64,000 nt of DNA, taken from the NCBI GenBank assembly GCA_040880725.1, contig JBBDHV010000035.1, positions 1 through 64,000 of the forward strand. Direction: 5' to 3'. Shown here piece after piece: positions 41,829-50,225 of the stretch. This DNA is from DATHWB01 sp040880725 (GTDB lineage: Bacteria; Actinomycetota; Acidimicrobiia; Spongiisociales; ZC4RG35). Within the stretch, counting starts at the first letter, position 1, and the number at the start of each line of letters is the position of its first letter. Below the pieces are notes generated by a model. It made no database searches. It saw nothing but the letters and a program-made list of their open reading frames with translations, and was not told the DNA's origin. Both the position numbers and the translations under genes were made by a program.

Positions 41829-43411
41829 GAACCATCCTTCCGATCGAAGACGACCTGGCCGGAGGCCATCGTGACCTCCACTCCGATTCCCGCGGGATCG
41901 CTGGTGGCGAACGGATCCCGCTCCAGCAGCACGAGGTCCGCCACGTTACCGAGACGGATTCTGGCCGTGCGGCCCGCAGTCCCGTTGATCGTGGCTGATC
42001 CGACCGTGAACGCCCGCAGGGCCTGGTCCAGGCTCAACCGCTCGTCTGCCAGCAGCATGTCGGGCCGATCGTCCCCGGGCGGTCGACGTCGGATCGCCAC
42101 TGAGATCTGATCCATCACGTCACCGGAGGACACCGGCCAGTCGCTCCCCATTGCGAGCAACGCGCCGGAGCGGAGGAGCGCACCGAAGGGATACTGCCAA
42201 CCCGAGCGCTCCCGGCCCAGGAACGGCACAGTCATCTCCACCATCGCCGGCTCGTTGCATGCCCACAGTGCCTGGCAGTTCGCGGCCACCCCCAGGTCGG
42301 CGAAACGGGACACATCGACGGGGTCGACCACCTGCAGGTGGGCAATGTGGTGAAGCGGTCCGTTCCATCCGTTGGCGCTCCTCGCCGCCTCGACGGCATC
42401 GAGAGCCGAACGGACGGCTCGGTCACCGATGGCATGGAAGTGGCATTGCAGGCCGAGCCGGTCGATCGCGGTAACCGCCTCGGCAACCAAACCGGGGGGG
42501 ATGAAGTCGATCCCGGAGTGTCCGTCGCCTGCGCCGTGCGAGCCCTGATACGGAGCGTTGAGCGCAGCAGTGAAGTTCTCGCAGACCCCGTCCAGCATGA
42601 GCTTGACCGTCGTGGGGCGGTAGCCACCCGCGGTTTCGCGGCTGCGTTCGGCGATCTCGGCGAGTTGTTCCATGCCTCGAGTGCGATCCCACCACTGCGC
42701 GCCCACCACCTGGGGTGCCAGACCGAGTTCGAGGTAGGACGGATGCTCGAGATGACTGACCCAGGCGTCCTGCCATCCCGTCACCCCCTTGCCGTGGAGA
42801 TAGGCGATCCCCTCCCGCATCGCCGCGGTGAGCGTGCGTCTGTCCGGCTCGGGTATTTGGGACTCGACAAGACGCATCGCACCTTCGTGCAAGGTCCCCT
42901 GCGGGCTCCCGTCGGCGTTGCGTTCGATACGCCCATCGGGCGGATCGGGAGTGGCGGCGTCGATGCCGGCGAGCGCCAGGGCCTCGGAGTTCGCCCAGAT
43001 CGAATGTCCATCTCGCACTTCGAGTGCCGCGGGGCGTCCCGGTGCCAGACGGTCGAGTGCCTGCGCCGCCGGGCTCCCTTTGGAGTACCAGTCGTACAGC
43101 CATCCGCCCCCGGTCAACCACTGACCGGCGGGCAATGCGTTGCCAGCCGCGGCGATGCGTCTCTCCGCCTCATCCCGTGACGTCGTCTCGGTCAGGTCGC
43201 AGGTCAGTATCCGCATGCCGCCGGTGAGCGGATGCACGTGGGCGTCGATGAACCCGGGTACCAAGAGGCCCGGACCCACCTCGATCGTTCGGTCGGCATC
43301 TCCTTCGACGTCGAGACCCACGACCGCGCCGCCATCGACGACGACTGACCGGTTGGCGACGCGGCCGGTACCCGCGGACCAGCGACTCCCACCTACGAAC
43401 GCAACGCGCAT
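41825..43411 (-). CDS. Amidohydrolase, YtcJ-like
   Basis: A 528-residue metal-dependent hydrolase of the YtcJ group. It shows FIDAHVHP with ligands H58 and H60, GGGWLYDW, VKLMLDGVCENFTAA, CHFHAIGDRAV and the final MGSDWPV. Known relatives hydrolyse formamides, so a role in releasing an acyl or formyl group from an imported amine is plausible. It is the first gene of the transporter operon. The ATG at 43411 has TACAGT 7 bases upstream. Confidence 0.9.
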   Translation of the reverse strand: MRVAFVGGSRWSAGTGRVANRSVVVDGGAVVGLDVEGDADRTIEVGPGLLVPGFIDAHVHPLTGGMRILTCDLTETTSRDEAERRIAAAGNALPAGQWLTGGGWLYDWYSKGSPAAQALDRLAPGRPAALEVRDGHSIWANSEALALAGIDAATPDPPDGRIERNADGSPQGTLHEGAMRLVESQIPEPDRRTLTAAMREGIAYLHGKGVTGWQDAWVSHLEHPSYLELGLAPQVVGAQWWDRTRGMEQLAEIAERSRETAGGYRPTTVKLMLDGVCENFTAALNAPYQGSHGAGDGHSGIDFIPPGLVAEAVTAIDRLGLQCHFHAIGDRAVRSALDAVEAARSANGWNGPLHHIAHLQVVDPVDVSRFADLGVAANCQALWACNEPAMVEMTVPFLGRERSGWQYPFGALLRSGALLAMGSDWPVSSGDVMDQISVAIRRRPPGDDRPDMLLADERLSLDQALRAFTVGSATINGTAGRTARIRLGNVADLVLLERDPFATSDPAGIGVEVTMASGQVVFDRKDGS

Positions 43412-43418
43412 CGGCGGC

Positions 43419-43424
43419 ACTGTA
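43419..43424 (-). promoter_or_regulatory. Candidate -10 (TACAGT) of the amidohydrolase-pot operon
   Basis: Ends 7 bases before the ATG at 43411. Confidence 0.4.
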
Positions 43425-43501
43425 CGCACCGTCCTCACGCAGGGGTTCCATCCGCCCAGCCGATTCCATACGTTCGCCCCAATCGACCAGGGAGAACCTC
43501 T

Positions 43502-43867
43502 GTGACCACACCCGAGACCCAAGCCGCATCCGACATGCTGGGATACGTGATGGAACCCCTTCATCGGGTCCGGAACTGGATGAAGTTCCTTGCGGTGTTG
43601 TTGTTCATCGCCGGCGCCATGAATGCGCTGAGTGTCATCGGGCTGATCGTCGCTCCGATCCCGGTGCTCGTCGGAGTCTTCCTCTGGCAGGCTGCTGCCG
43701 CGCTCGAAGACGGGGTACCCACCTCGGATGCGGACCGACTGCGCCGCGCCACGGAGAAACTCCGTCACCTGTTCATGACCTACGCGGTGCTCGCCGTCGC
43801 CGCACTCGTCGGCTTCAGCCTGCTCCTCGGTCTCGGCGTCGTCGCGGCCATCGCCGAAGCAATGTGA
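43502..43867 (+). CDS. DUF5362-like membrane protein
   Basis: A 121-residue protein with two central hydrophobic segments (about 28-45 and 50-62) and one near the C-terminus (about 94-118). The stretch WQAAAALEDG between them is typical of small DUF5362-like proteins. Function is unknown. The start is GTG at 43502 with GGGAGA upstream. Confidence 0.65.
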   Translation: MTTPETQAASDMLGYVMEPLHRVRNWMKFLAVLLFIAGAMNALSVIGLIVAPIPVLVGVFLWQAAAALEDGVPTSDADRLRRATEKLRHLFMTYAVLAVAALVGFSLLLGLGVVAAIAEAM

Positions 43868-43878
43868 CCACCGTCACG

Positions 43879-43918
43879 GGGTAGGGTCGTGTTCTTCGAC
43901 ATGGCCCTACCCGTATGA
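43879..43918 (+). promoter_or_regulatory. Possible leader peptide and hairpin before chorismate mutase
   Basis: GGGTAGGG (43879-43886) pairs with CCCTACCC (43905-43912). A frame GTG TTC TTC GAC ATG GCC CTA CCC GTA TGA (43889-43918) encodes nine residues with two Phe codons. Its stop overlaps the chorismate mutase ATG as ATGA. Confidence 0.35.
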
Positions 43919-44205
43919 CCGATCCGACACTCGCCTCGTTCCGCCAGAGCATCGACAACATCGATGCGGCCCTGGTCTTCCTTCTCGCCGAACGGTTCGC
44001 CATCACGAAAAAGGTCGGGATGTACAAGGCGGAGGCGGGACTGCCACCTGCGGATCCTGACCGCGAGGAAGTCCAGATCGCCCGACTCCGTCACCTGGCG
44101 GAGTCCGCGCACCTCGACCCCGAGTTCTCCGAAAAGTTCCTGCGGTTCATCATCGACGAGGTGATCCGCCACCACACCCACCTCGCCGCCGAGAACACAG
44201 AGTGA
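43915..44205 (+). CDS. Chorismate mutase (AroQ class)
   Basis: Converts chorismate to prephenate for Phe and Tyr synthesis. The 96-residue helical protein keeps the E. coli-type active-site residues at matching spacing: R10, R27, K38, D47, R50 and E51. It is a stand-alone enzyme without prephenate dehydratase or dehydrogenase. The ATG at 43915 lies at the end of a possible nine-codon leader. It is coupled to the next gene by GTGA. Confidence 0.9.
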   Translation: MTDPTLASFRQSIDNIDAALVFLLAERFAITKKVGMYKAEAGLPPADPDREEVQIARLRHLAESAHLDPEFSEKFLRFIIDEVIRHHTHLAAENTE

Positions 44206-44597
44206 CCACAGCCCCACGGACGGGGCGTCTCACCGAACCGCTGATGGTCGGAGCAATCGGGGCCGCGGCTCTCATCGCAATCGACCCCCCCGACGAAGGC
44301 ATCCCGTGGTGTCCCTCGGCCCTGATGTTCGGCGTGGCCTGCCCGTTGTGCGGCCTGACCCGGGGAGTGGCTCGGTTCGTGCGGGGCGACATCGCCTCGT
44401 CGATCGGCTTTCACCCGATGGCGTGGCTCGTGTTTGGTGTGGTGGCTCTGGCTTGGGGCGCCTGGTTCGGACGCCGCGCCGGGTGGTGGACGTGGCGATC
44501 ACCAATCGTCGAGAAGTGGATCCTTGCGGTACTCGGCATCGGTCTCGTCGCCGCGTGGGCGGTGCGCGCCGTCGCTGGCACGCTGCCATCGATCTAG
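44202..44597 (+). CDS. DUF2752 family membrane protein
   Basis: A 131-residue protein with about three hydrophobic segments and the DUF2752 motif CPLCGLTRG (C47, C50), preceded by GIPWCPSALMFGVA. The family is of unknown function. The start is GTG at 44202, overlapping the chorismate mutase stop. Confidence 0.85.
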   Translation: MTTAPRTGRLTEPLMVGAIGAAALIAIDPPDEGIPWCPSALMFGVACPLCGLTRGVARFVRGDIASSIGFHPMAWLVFGVVALAWGAWFGRRAGWWTWRSPIVEKWILAVLGIGLVAAWAVRAVAGTLPSI

Positions 44598-44626
44598 CGG
44601 GCGCGCGACGATCCGAGGTCGGATCA

Positions 44627-45712
44627 TCATCGAATGACCAGCTCGGGATGGGTACGCACTCGTGGTTTCTTCGCCACGACCGCATCTGCCAGCGTCTCGA
44701 AAGCAGCAGCGGATTCGGACTTTGGAGCCGCCACGGAAACAGGGTCCCCGCTATCGGCACCCTCACGCATGGCCGGAAGCAGCGGAATGCGGGCCATGAG
44801 GGGAACGCCGAGGTCGTCCGCCAGCGCCTGACCGCCCCCGGCGCCGAAAATCTCGTATTGCTTCGCGTCGTCGCCGGTGAACCACGACATGTTCTCGACG
44901 ACGCCCATCACCTCTTGGTTCACCTGGGCGGCCATGAGTGCCGCTCGCTTGGCGACCCGCTGCGCCGTCGGCTGCGGGGTGGTGACGAGGAGCACCTGGG
45001 CGCGCGGGAGGAACTGTGACATCGAGATCGCGATGTCGCCGGTTCCGGGCGGCATGTCGACGATCAGGAACTCGGGGTCGTCCCACCACACGTCCTGCAG
45101 GAACTGCTCGATCGCCTTGTGCAGCATCGGGCCACGCCAGATGACGGCTTTGTCGTCAGGAACGAAGTAGTCCATGGACATGGCCTTCACCCCGTGGGCG
45201 ACGGGTGGGACGATCGACTGCTCGATGACGATGGGGGGGTCGGAGATCCCGAGCATGCGGGGGATGGAGAATCCCCAAATGTCGCCGTCGATGACGCCGA
45301 CTGAGTGGCCCTTTCCGACGAGCGACACGGCCAGGTTCGTCGTGACCGACGACTTTCCCACGCCACCTTTTCCCGACGAGACCGCGATCACCCTGGTCCG
45401 TGAACCCGTTTCGCCCACACGCGGGGGCGCTCCCTCGCGCAAACCGGACATCATGGCTTCGCGACCGGCGTCATCCATGACTTCGACCGTGATCTCGGCG
45501 TCGCTTCCCACGCCATCGAGGGCGAGCTGAATCCGGGACTTCAGCTCGTCGATGACGGGATAGTTGGGAACGGGCACGGCGACGGTCAGCTTGTCGCTGC
45601 CGAGCCGGCGCTTCTCGGCGATCGACACCATCTGCAGATCGCCGAGACACCGGCCGAGAAGCGGGTCCTCGACCGCTTCGATCGCCGCTCGTAGCCCGTT
45701 GTCGTCCGCCAT
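44627..45712 (-). CDS. Mrp/NBP35 family iron-sulfur carrier ATPase
   Basis: A 361-residue protein with an N-terminal MIP18/DUF59 domain (about 5-80) and a deviant Walker A P-loop SSGKGGVGKSSVTTNLAVSL (about 111-130), followed by DMPPGTGD. The CxxC seen in many ApbC/Mrp proteins is absent from the ENMSWF region, as I believe is common in actinobacterial members. It probably moves Fe-S clusters to targets. AGGGGA precedes the ATG. It is divergent from a SufR-like regulator. Confidence 0.93.
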   Translation of the reverse strand: MADDNGLRAAIEAVEDPLLGRCLGDLQMVSIAEKRRLGSDKLTVAVPVPNYPVIDELKSRIQLALDGVGSDAEITVEVMDDAGREAMMSGLREGAPPRVGETGSRTRVIAVSSGKGGVGKSSVTTNLAVSLVGKGHSVGVIDGDIWGFSIPRMLGISDPPIVIEQSIVPPVAHGVKAMSMDYFVPDDKAVIWRGPMLHKAIEQFLQDVWWDDPEFLIVDMPPGTGDIAISMSQFLPRAQVLLVTTPQPTAQRVAKRAALMAAQVNQEVMGVVENMSWFTGDDAKQYEIFGAGGGQALADDLGVPLMARIPLLPAMREGADSGDPVSVAAPKSESAAAFETLADAVVAKKPRVRTHPELVIR

Positions 45713-45752
45713 ATTTCCCCTACCGTGATCGTGTTTGGAACTGGCCCGGAAC

Positions 45753-45758
45753 TATAGT
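45753..45758 (+). promoter_or_regulatory. -10 (TATAGT) of the SufR-like gene, inside a palindrome
   Basis: TATAGT ends 7 bases before the GTG at 45766. It lies within the perfect palindrome AACTATAGTT (45750-45759), which could be an operator for the regulator itself. Confidence 0.5.
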
Positions 45759-45765
45759 TTTTGGG

Positions 45766-46500
45766 GTGCCGCAACCCATTTCCGCCGAATCCCGTCAGCT
45801 CGATCGCACGATCGGTGACCTGACGTCGGCGTTGGGTGACCCCACCCGCCGAGCCATCTTCATCGCTGTTCGCGAGTCCGGTGACCCTATGACGAGCAGC
45901 GATGTCGCCATCCTGTTCGGCATCCACGCCAACGTGGCCCGTCACCATCTGGACAAGCTCGCTGCGGACGGGTACCTGCGCATCTCGCACCGCCGCCAGA
46001 ACGGTCGCACCGGCCCGGGAGCGGGACGTCCCGCCAAGTGCTACGAGTCGACCTCGAAAGAGATCGACCTGCATTTCCCGAGCCGTCGCGCCGACGTCCT
46101 CATCGAACTGTTGCTCCGCATCGTCGCCAAAGCCGGTGTCGAGGACCTCCCGTCGGTCGCCGAAGCCGTGGGCAGGGAGTACGGGCGGGAGATCGCGTCG
46201 GAGATCGGATCTCCGGACGAACGGGGCTACGACGAAGCGGTCAAGGCCGTCGCCGAGGCAATGACCGGCGTCGGGTTCCACATGTCGCCCGACCTCGACG
46301 GACACCGCCTCCTCACCTCCTTCTGCCCGTTCGGTGACGCAGCCACCGGCCACCCCGACGTCGTCTGCTCCCTCGACCGGGGAATGGTCGGCGGTCTCTT
46401 CGAATTGTTGAGCCAGGGCTGCGAACCGATCCTGCATCCGGCTCCGGCCGACGGCGACACCTGCATCACCGAAGTCCCCGTCTCCATCACCTCCCGCTGA
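45766..46500 (+). CDS. SufR-like iron-sulfur transcriptional regulator
   Basis: A 244-residue protein with an N-terminal winged helix (SALGDPTRRAIFIAV, then HANVARHHLDKLAADGYL) and a C-terminal domain with C187 (FCPFG), C201 (VVCSLDRGM), C219 and C233. This cysteine pattern resembles SufR, which senses Fe-S status and represses suf genes. It is divergent from the Mrp gene, its likely target. The start is GTG at 45766, apparently leaderless. The stop lies at the edge of a structured repeat. Confidence 0.8.
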   Translation: MPQPISAESRQLDRTIGDLTSALGDPTRRAIFIAVRESGDPMTSSDVAILFGIHANVARHHLDKLAADGYLRISHRRQNGRTGPGAGRPAKCYESTSKEIDLHFPSRRADVLIELLLRIVAKAGVEDLPSVAEAVGREYGREIASEIGSPDERGYDEAVKAVAEAMTGVGFHMSPDLDGHRLLTSFCPFGDAATGHPDVVCSLDRGMVGGLFELLSQGCEPILHPAPADGDTCITEVPVSITSR

Positions 46501-46585
46501 ACCCTGGGCCTCCGAGGCACCAGAGGTGCCTGGCGAACCCTGGGTTCGGGGGAACTCAGAGTGCCCTGAGAGCCCAGGGTTCGTC
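46499..46585. repeat. 88-base structured repeat, copy 2
   Basis: Outer arms GAACCCTGGGC (46499-46509) and GCCCAGGGTTC (46572-46582) are exact complements. Inside come hairpin AGGCAC/GTGCCT (46515-46531), GAACCCTGGGTTC (46535-46547) and hairpin CTCAG/CTGAG (46555-46570). The order matches 37835-37922, and one outer base pair has changed from G-C to C-G. Confidence 0.8.
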
Positions 46586-46648
46586 GAGCTTCGGGGGATC
46601 TGTCAGGCCCGTAGACTCGGGGGAGAGACACCGAAAGGGCCGCAGCTG

Positions 46649-49363
46649 ATGACTTCCGCACACCCGACCGTCGACACCCCGCTCGGCGAGCGCAGGATCG
46701 CGTCACTCGCCACTGCCGGCGACGTCGACCACCTGCCGTACAGCATCAAAGTCCTCCTGGAAGCCGCCATCCGCAACGAGGACGGCCTGGCGGTCACTGC
46801 CCAGGACATCGCCACCATCGCCGCCTACGACGCTCGCAACGTGGGCGAGACCGAAATCCCTTTCATCCCCGGACGCGTCGTCCTCCAGGACTTCACCGGG
46901 GTGCCGGCCGTCGTCGACCTGGCGGCGATGCGCGCCGCCATCGTCCGCATGACCGGCGACCCGGACTCCGCCGACAAGGTCAATCCGGGGGTCCCCTGCG
47001 ACCTCGTCGTCGACCACTCGGTACAGGTCGATGCCTTCAACCGGCCCGACGCCCTCCTGATCAACAGCCGCAAGGAGTTCGAGCGCAACCAGGAACGCTA
47101 CGAGTTCCTGAAGTGGGGCCAGTCGGCGTTCCGCAACTTCCGGGTCGTCCCTCCCGCCACCGGCATCGTCCACCAGGTCAACCTCGAATACCTGGCGAAG
47201 GTCGTCTGGGACGACGGCACGTGGCTGTATCCGGATTCGTTGGTTGGGACCGACAGCCACACGACCATGATCAACGGACTCGGAGTGGTCGGATGGGGTG
47301 TGGGCGGGATCGAAGCCGAGGCCGCCATGCTCGGACAGGCCATCTCGATGCTCCTCCCCGAGGTCGTGGGCTTCCGGCTCACCGGGCGCCTGGCTGAGGG
47401 GGCGACCGCCACCGACCTGGTGCTCAGGGTCACCCAGATGCTGCGCGAGCACGGGGTTGTCGGCAAGTTCGTGGAGTTCCACGGTTCGGGCCTCGACGAC
47501 ATGCCGATCGCCAACCGGGCGACCATCGCCAACATGGCTCCCGAGTACGGAGCCACCGTGGGGTTCTTTCCCGTTGACGACCAGACCCTGCGCTACATGC
47601 GTCTCACCGGACGACCCGACCATCTCATCGAGGCCGTCGGCATGTACTACCGCTCCCAGGGCATGTGGCGCGACGACTCCCGGGACATCGTGTACTCGGC
47701 GAATCTCGAACTCGACATGTCGACCGTGGAACCCTCCCTCGCCGGGCCCAAGCGCCCCCAGGACCGCATCTCCCTCTCGGCCATGAAGAGTCAATGGCAG
47801 CGGGACCTCGCCAATACCTTCGACAAGGCGTCTGGCGCCGCCACCGGCACCGCGGCGGCAATGACCGACGAGGGCGGGCCGACCAACGACCATCTGGGTC
47901 AGATCTCCCAGGTCGAAGTCACCTACGACGGCCAGACGTTCGAACTCGAAGACGGCGACGTCGTCATCGCCGCGATCACGTCGTGCACCAACACGTCGAA
48001 TCCCGACGTCATGGTCGCGGCCGGTCTCGTCGCGAGGAAGGCGCGCGAGCGCGGGCTGAACAGGCAACCGTGGGTCAAGACATCACTGGCTCCCGGTTCC
48101 AAGGTCGTCACCGAGTACCTGACCTCGGCAGGCCTGCTCGACGACCTCGAAGCGACAGGCTTTTACAACGTCGGCTACGGCTGCACGACCTGCATCGGGA
48201 ACTCGGGGCCGCTCCCCGACGAGATCTCGGTTGCGATCAACGCCAACGATCTGGTCGCCACGTCGGTGCTGTCCGGGAACCGCAACTTCGAAGGACGGAT
48301 CTCGCCTGATGTGAAGGCGAACTACCTCGCATCGCCTCCGCTGGTCGTTGCGTACGCGCTGAAGGGCACGGTGGCTTGGGATCCGGTGACCGAACCCATC
48401 GGCACCGACCGCGATGGCCAGGACGTCTTTCTCGCAGACCTGTGGCCCACCCAGGCGGAGATCTCCGCCATCGTCGGCGAACACGTCACGAAGCGCCAGT
48501 TCACCGAGCGTTACGCCGACGTGTTCAGCGGCGCCGAGGAGTGGCAGTCGATCGACACCAGCGGGGGCGCCCTCTACGAATGGAACGAGGACTCGACCTA
48601 CGTCCAGGAACCGCCGTTCTTCCTCGACCTCAAGCCCGAACTCGAGCCGATTCAGCCGATCGCCGGAGCCCGGGTCCTCGCCAAGCTCGGCGACTCCGTC
48701 ACCACCGACCACATCTCGCCGGCCGGTTCCATCAAGGTCGACTCGCCGGCCGGTTCGTACCTCATCTCGAAGGGTGTCCAGCCGGCGATGTTCAACTCCT
48801 ACGGTTCTCGCCGCGGCAACGATCGGGTGATGACCCGCGGGACGTTCGCCAACATCCGCGTGCGCAACCAACTCGCTCCGGGTACCGAAGGCGGCGTCAC
48901 GGTGGATTGGACCGACGGCGCGGTCAAGCCGATCTTCGACGCGGCGATGAACGCCCGCGACGCCGGGATCCCGCTCATCGTGCTTGCGGGTGACGACTAC
49001 GGGATGGGGTCGTCCCGCGACTGGGCGGCCAAAGGCACTTTCCTCCTCGGGGCGAAGGCGGTGATCGCCGCGTCCTTCGAACGGATCCACCGTTCCAACC
49101 TCGTCATGATGGGTGTGCTCCCTCTCCAGTTCGCCGACGGCGTGAATGCCGACACACTCGGGTTGGACGGAACGGAGACCTACGCCATCGCAGTCGACGA
49201 CGCCCTCGTGCCCCGTCAGACCATCACGGTCACGGCCACGCGGTCGGACGGTTCGGTCGTGTCATTCGACACCATCGCCCGAGTCGACACCCCGATCGAG
49301 GTCGACTACCTCCGGAACGGCGGCATCCTTCACTACGTGCTCAGGGACATGGCACGCGCCTGA
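46649..49363 (+). CDS. acnA: Aconitate hydratase
   Basis: Interconverts citrate and isocitrate in the TCA cycle. The 904-residue protein is an AcnA/IRP-type aconitase. The [4Fe-4S] cysteines are in AITSCTNTSNPDVM and GYGCTTCIGNSG. Substrate-binding motifs include GTDSHTTMINGLGV and, in the swivelling domain, SYGSRRGND and GMGSSRDWAAKG. The ATG at 46649 follows GAAAGGG; longer in-frame starts begin inside the upstream repeat. Confidence 0.97.
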   Translation: MTSAHPTVDTPLGERRIASLATAGDVDHLPYSIKVLLEAAIRNEDGLAVTAQDIATIAAYDARNVGETEIPFIPGRVVLQDFTGVPAVVDLAAMRAAIVRMTGDPDSADKVNPGVPCDLVVDHSVQVDAFNRPDALLINSRKEFERNQERYEFLKWGQSAFRNFRVVPPATGIVHQVNLEYLAKVVWDDGTWLYPDSLVGTDSHTTMINGLGVVGWGVGGIEAEAAMLGQAISMLLPEVVGFRLTGRLAEGATATDLVLRVTQMLREHGVVGKFVEFHGSGLDDMPIANRATIANMAPEYGATVGFFPVDDQTLRYMRLTGRPDHLIEAVGMYYRSQGMWRDDSRDIVYSANLELDMSTVEPSLAGPKRPQDRISLSAMKSQWQRDLANTFDKASGAATGTAAAMTDEGGPTNDHLGQISQVEVTYDGQTFELEDGDVVIAAITSCTNTSNPDVMVAAGLVARKARERGLNRQPWVKTSLAPGSKVVTEYLTSAGLLDDLEATGFYNVGYGCTTCIGNSGPLPDEISVAINANDLVATSVLSGNRNFEGRISPDVKANYLASPPLVVAYALKGTVAWDPVTEPIGTDRDGQDVFLADLWPTQAEISAIVGEHVTKRQFTERYADVFSGAEEWQSIDTSGGALYEWNEDSTYVQEPPFFLDLKPELEPIQPIAGARVLAKLGDSVTTDHISPAGSIKVDSPAGSYLISKGVQPAMFNSYGSRRGNDRVMTRGTFANIRVRNQLAPGTEGGVTVDWTDGAVKPIFDAAMNARDAGIPLIVLAGDDYGMGSSRDWAAKGTFLLGAKAVIAASFERIHRSNLVMMGVLPLQFADGVNADTLGLDGTETYAIAVDDALVPRQTITVTATRSDGSVVSFDTIARVDTPIEVDYLRNGGILHYVLRDMARA

Positions 49364-49380
49364 GCGACCGGCTCCGGGAT

Positions 49381-49665
49381 TCACGAACGGGCGTCGGCCT
49401 CTTCGTCTTCGACATCGTCGGCGCCGACAGGGTTCGCCCTGATGGCTTCGAAGATCTCGTCGCGGAAGAACTTGAAGGTTCTGCCACCGGGGAGCTTGTA
49501 GGCGGGAAGCCGGCCCTCGCGGGCGTATTTGCGCACCATCTGCACGTTCATCCCGAGGAGGTCGGCGACCTGGGCGGCGTCCAGAATGGGAGGGAGGTCA
49601 TCGCGTCCGTCGGTCATCGCCGGACTCGGATTGGGCGGTGGGGCGTTCTCATCATTTCTCGCCAT
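49381..49665 (-). CDS. BldC/excisionase-type helix-turn-helix protein
   Basis: A 94-residue protein. The middle (about 26-77) is a MerR/excisionase-like winged helix: ILDAAQVADLLGMNVQMVRKYAREGRLPAYKLPGGRTFKF. The ends are acidic and disordered. Such small proteins act as developmental regulators (BldC) or recombination factors in actinobacteria. The ATG at 49665 is used; an in-frame ATG 16 codons later (49617) is possible. It is divergent from the Bpa gene. Confidence 0.85.
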   Translation of the reverse strand: MARNDENAPPPNPSPAMTDGRDDLPPILDAAQVADLLGMNVQMVRKYAREGRLPAYKLPGGRTFKFFRDEIFEAIRANPVGADDVEDEEADARS

Positions 49666-49723
49666 TCGTCGCTATCTGACGTTGTTCGAGGATAGCCGTC
49701 GGCGCGGAGTCCACCAGGCAATC

Positions 49724-49729
49724 TAGGCT
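49724..49729 (+). promoter_or_regulatory. Candidate -10 (TAGGCT) of bpa, leaderless
   Basis: Ends 7 bases before the ATG at 49737. Confidence 0.45.
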
Positions 49730-49736
49730 GGCTGAC

Positions 49737-50225
49737 ATGACCCAACCGATCCGACCCGACTCCGTCGAGAACCCACAGGACGAACCGGCGGAGACCCGAC
49801 AGCGGACTGACAGCGCCGCCATGGTTTCCGAGCCGACGAAGATCATCCGCATCGCCTCGATGACGCGGGCACTTCTGGAGGAAGCCCGCTCGGCCGGACT
49901 CGACGAGAGGGGCCGCAAGAAGCTCACCGAGATCCACGACCGATCCCTGGCCGAACTGCGTGAGGTCCTCTCCGACGAATTGCTCGAGGAGTTCGACGAG
50001 GTCTTCGAACCCGTGCGTTCCGAAGAGGTGCCGTCCGAGTCCGTGCTCCGCATCGTCCAAGCCCAGCTGATCGGATGGCTCGAGGGGCTGTTCCACGGTA
50101 TCCAGGCATCCCTCGCGAGCCAGCAGATGGCGGCCCAGGCCCAACTCGCTCAGATGCAGCAGCGAAAGCTCGAGCGTCCTCGCGACGATCCCGACCCCGG
50201 TGACCAGACCGGTCTCTACCTCTGA
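49737..50225 (+). CDS. bpa: Bacterial proteasome activator
   Basis: A 162-residue DUF2587 protein matching Bpa/PafE, the ATP-independent ring activator of the 20S proteasome. The central helical part (about 34-130: IIRIASMTRALLEEARSAGLD and later VLRIVQAQLIGWLEGLFHGIQ) forms the ring. The C-terminus ends GLYL, a hydrophobic-Tyr-X (HbYX) motif that opens the proteasome gate; the mycobacterial protein ends similarly. Its presence implies a 20S proteasome elsewhere in the genome. The end overlaps the convergent ClC gene by ten bases. Confidence 0.92.
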   Translation: MTQPIRPDSVENPQDEPAETRQRTDSAAMVSEPTKIIRIASMTRALLEEARSAGLDERGRKKLTEIHDRSLAELREVLSDELLEEFDEVFEPVRSEEVPSESVLRIVQAQLIGWLEGLFHGIQASLASQQMAAQAQLAQMQQRKLERPRDDPDPGDQTGLYL

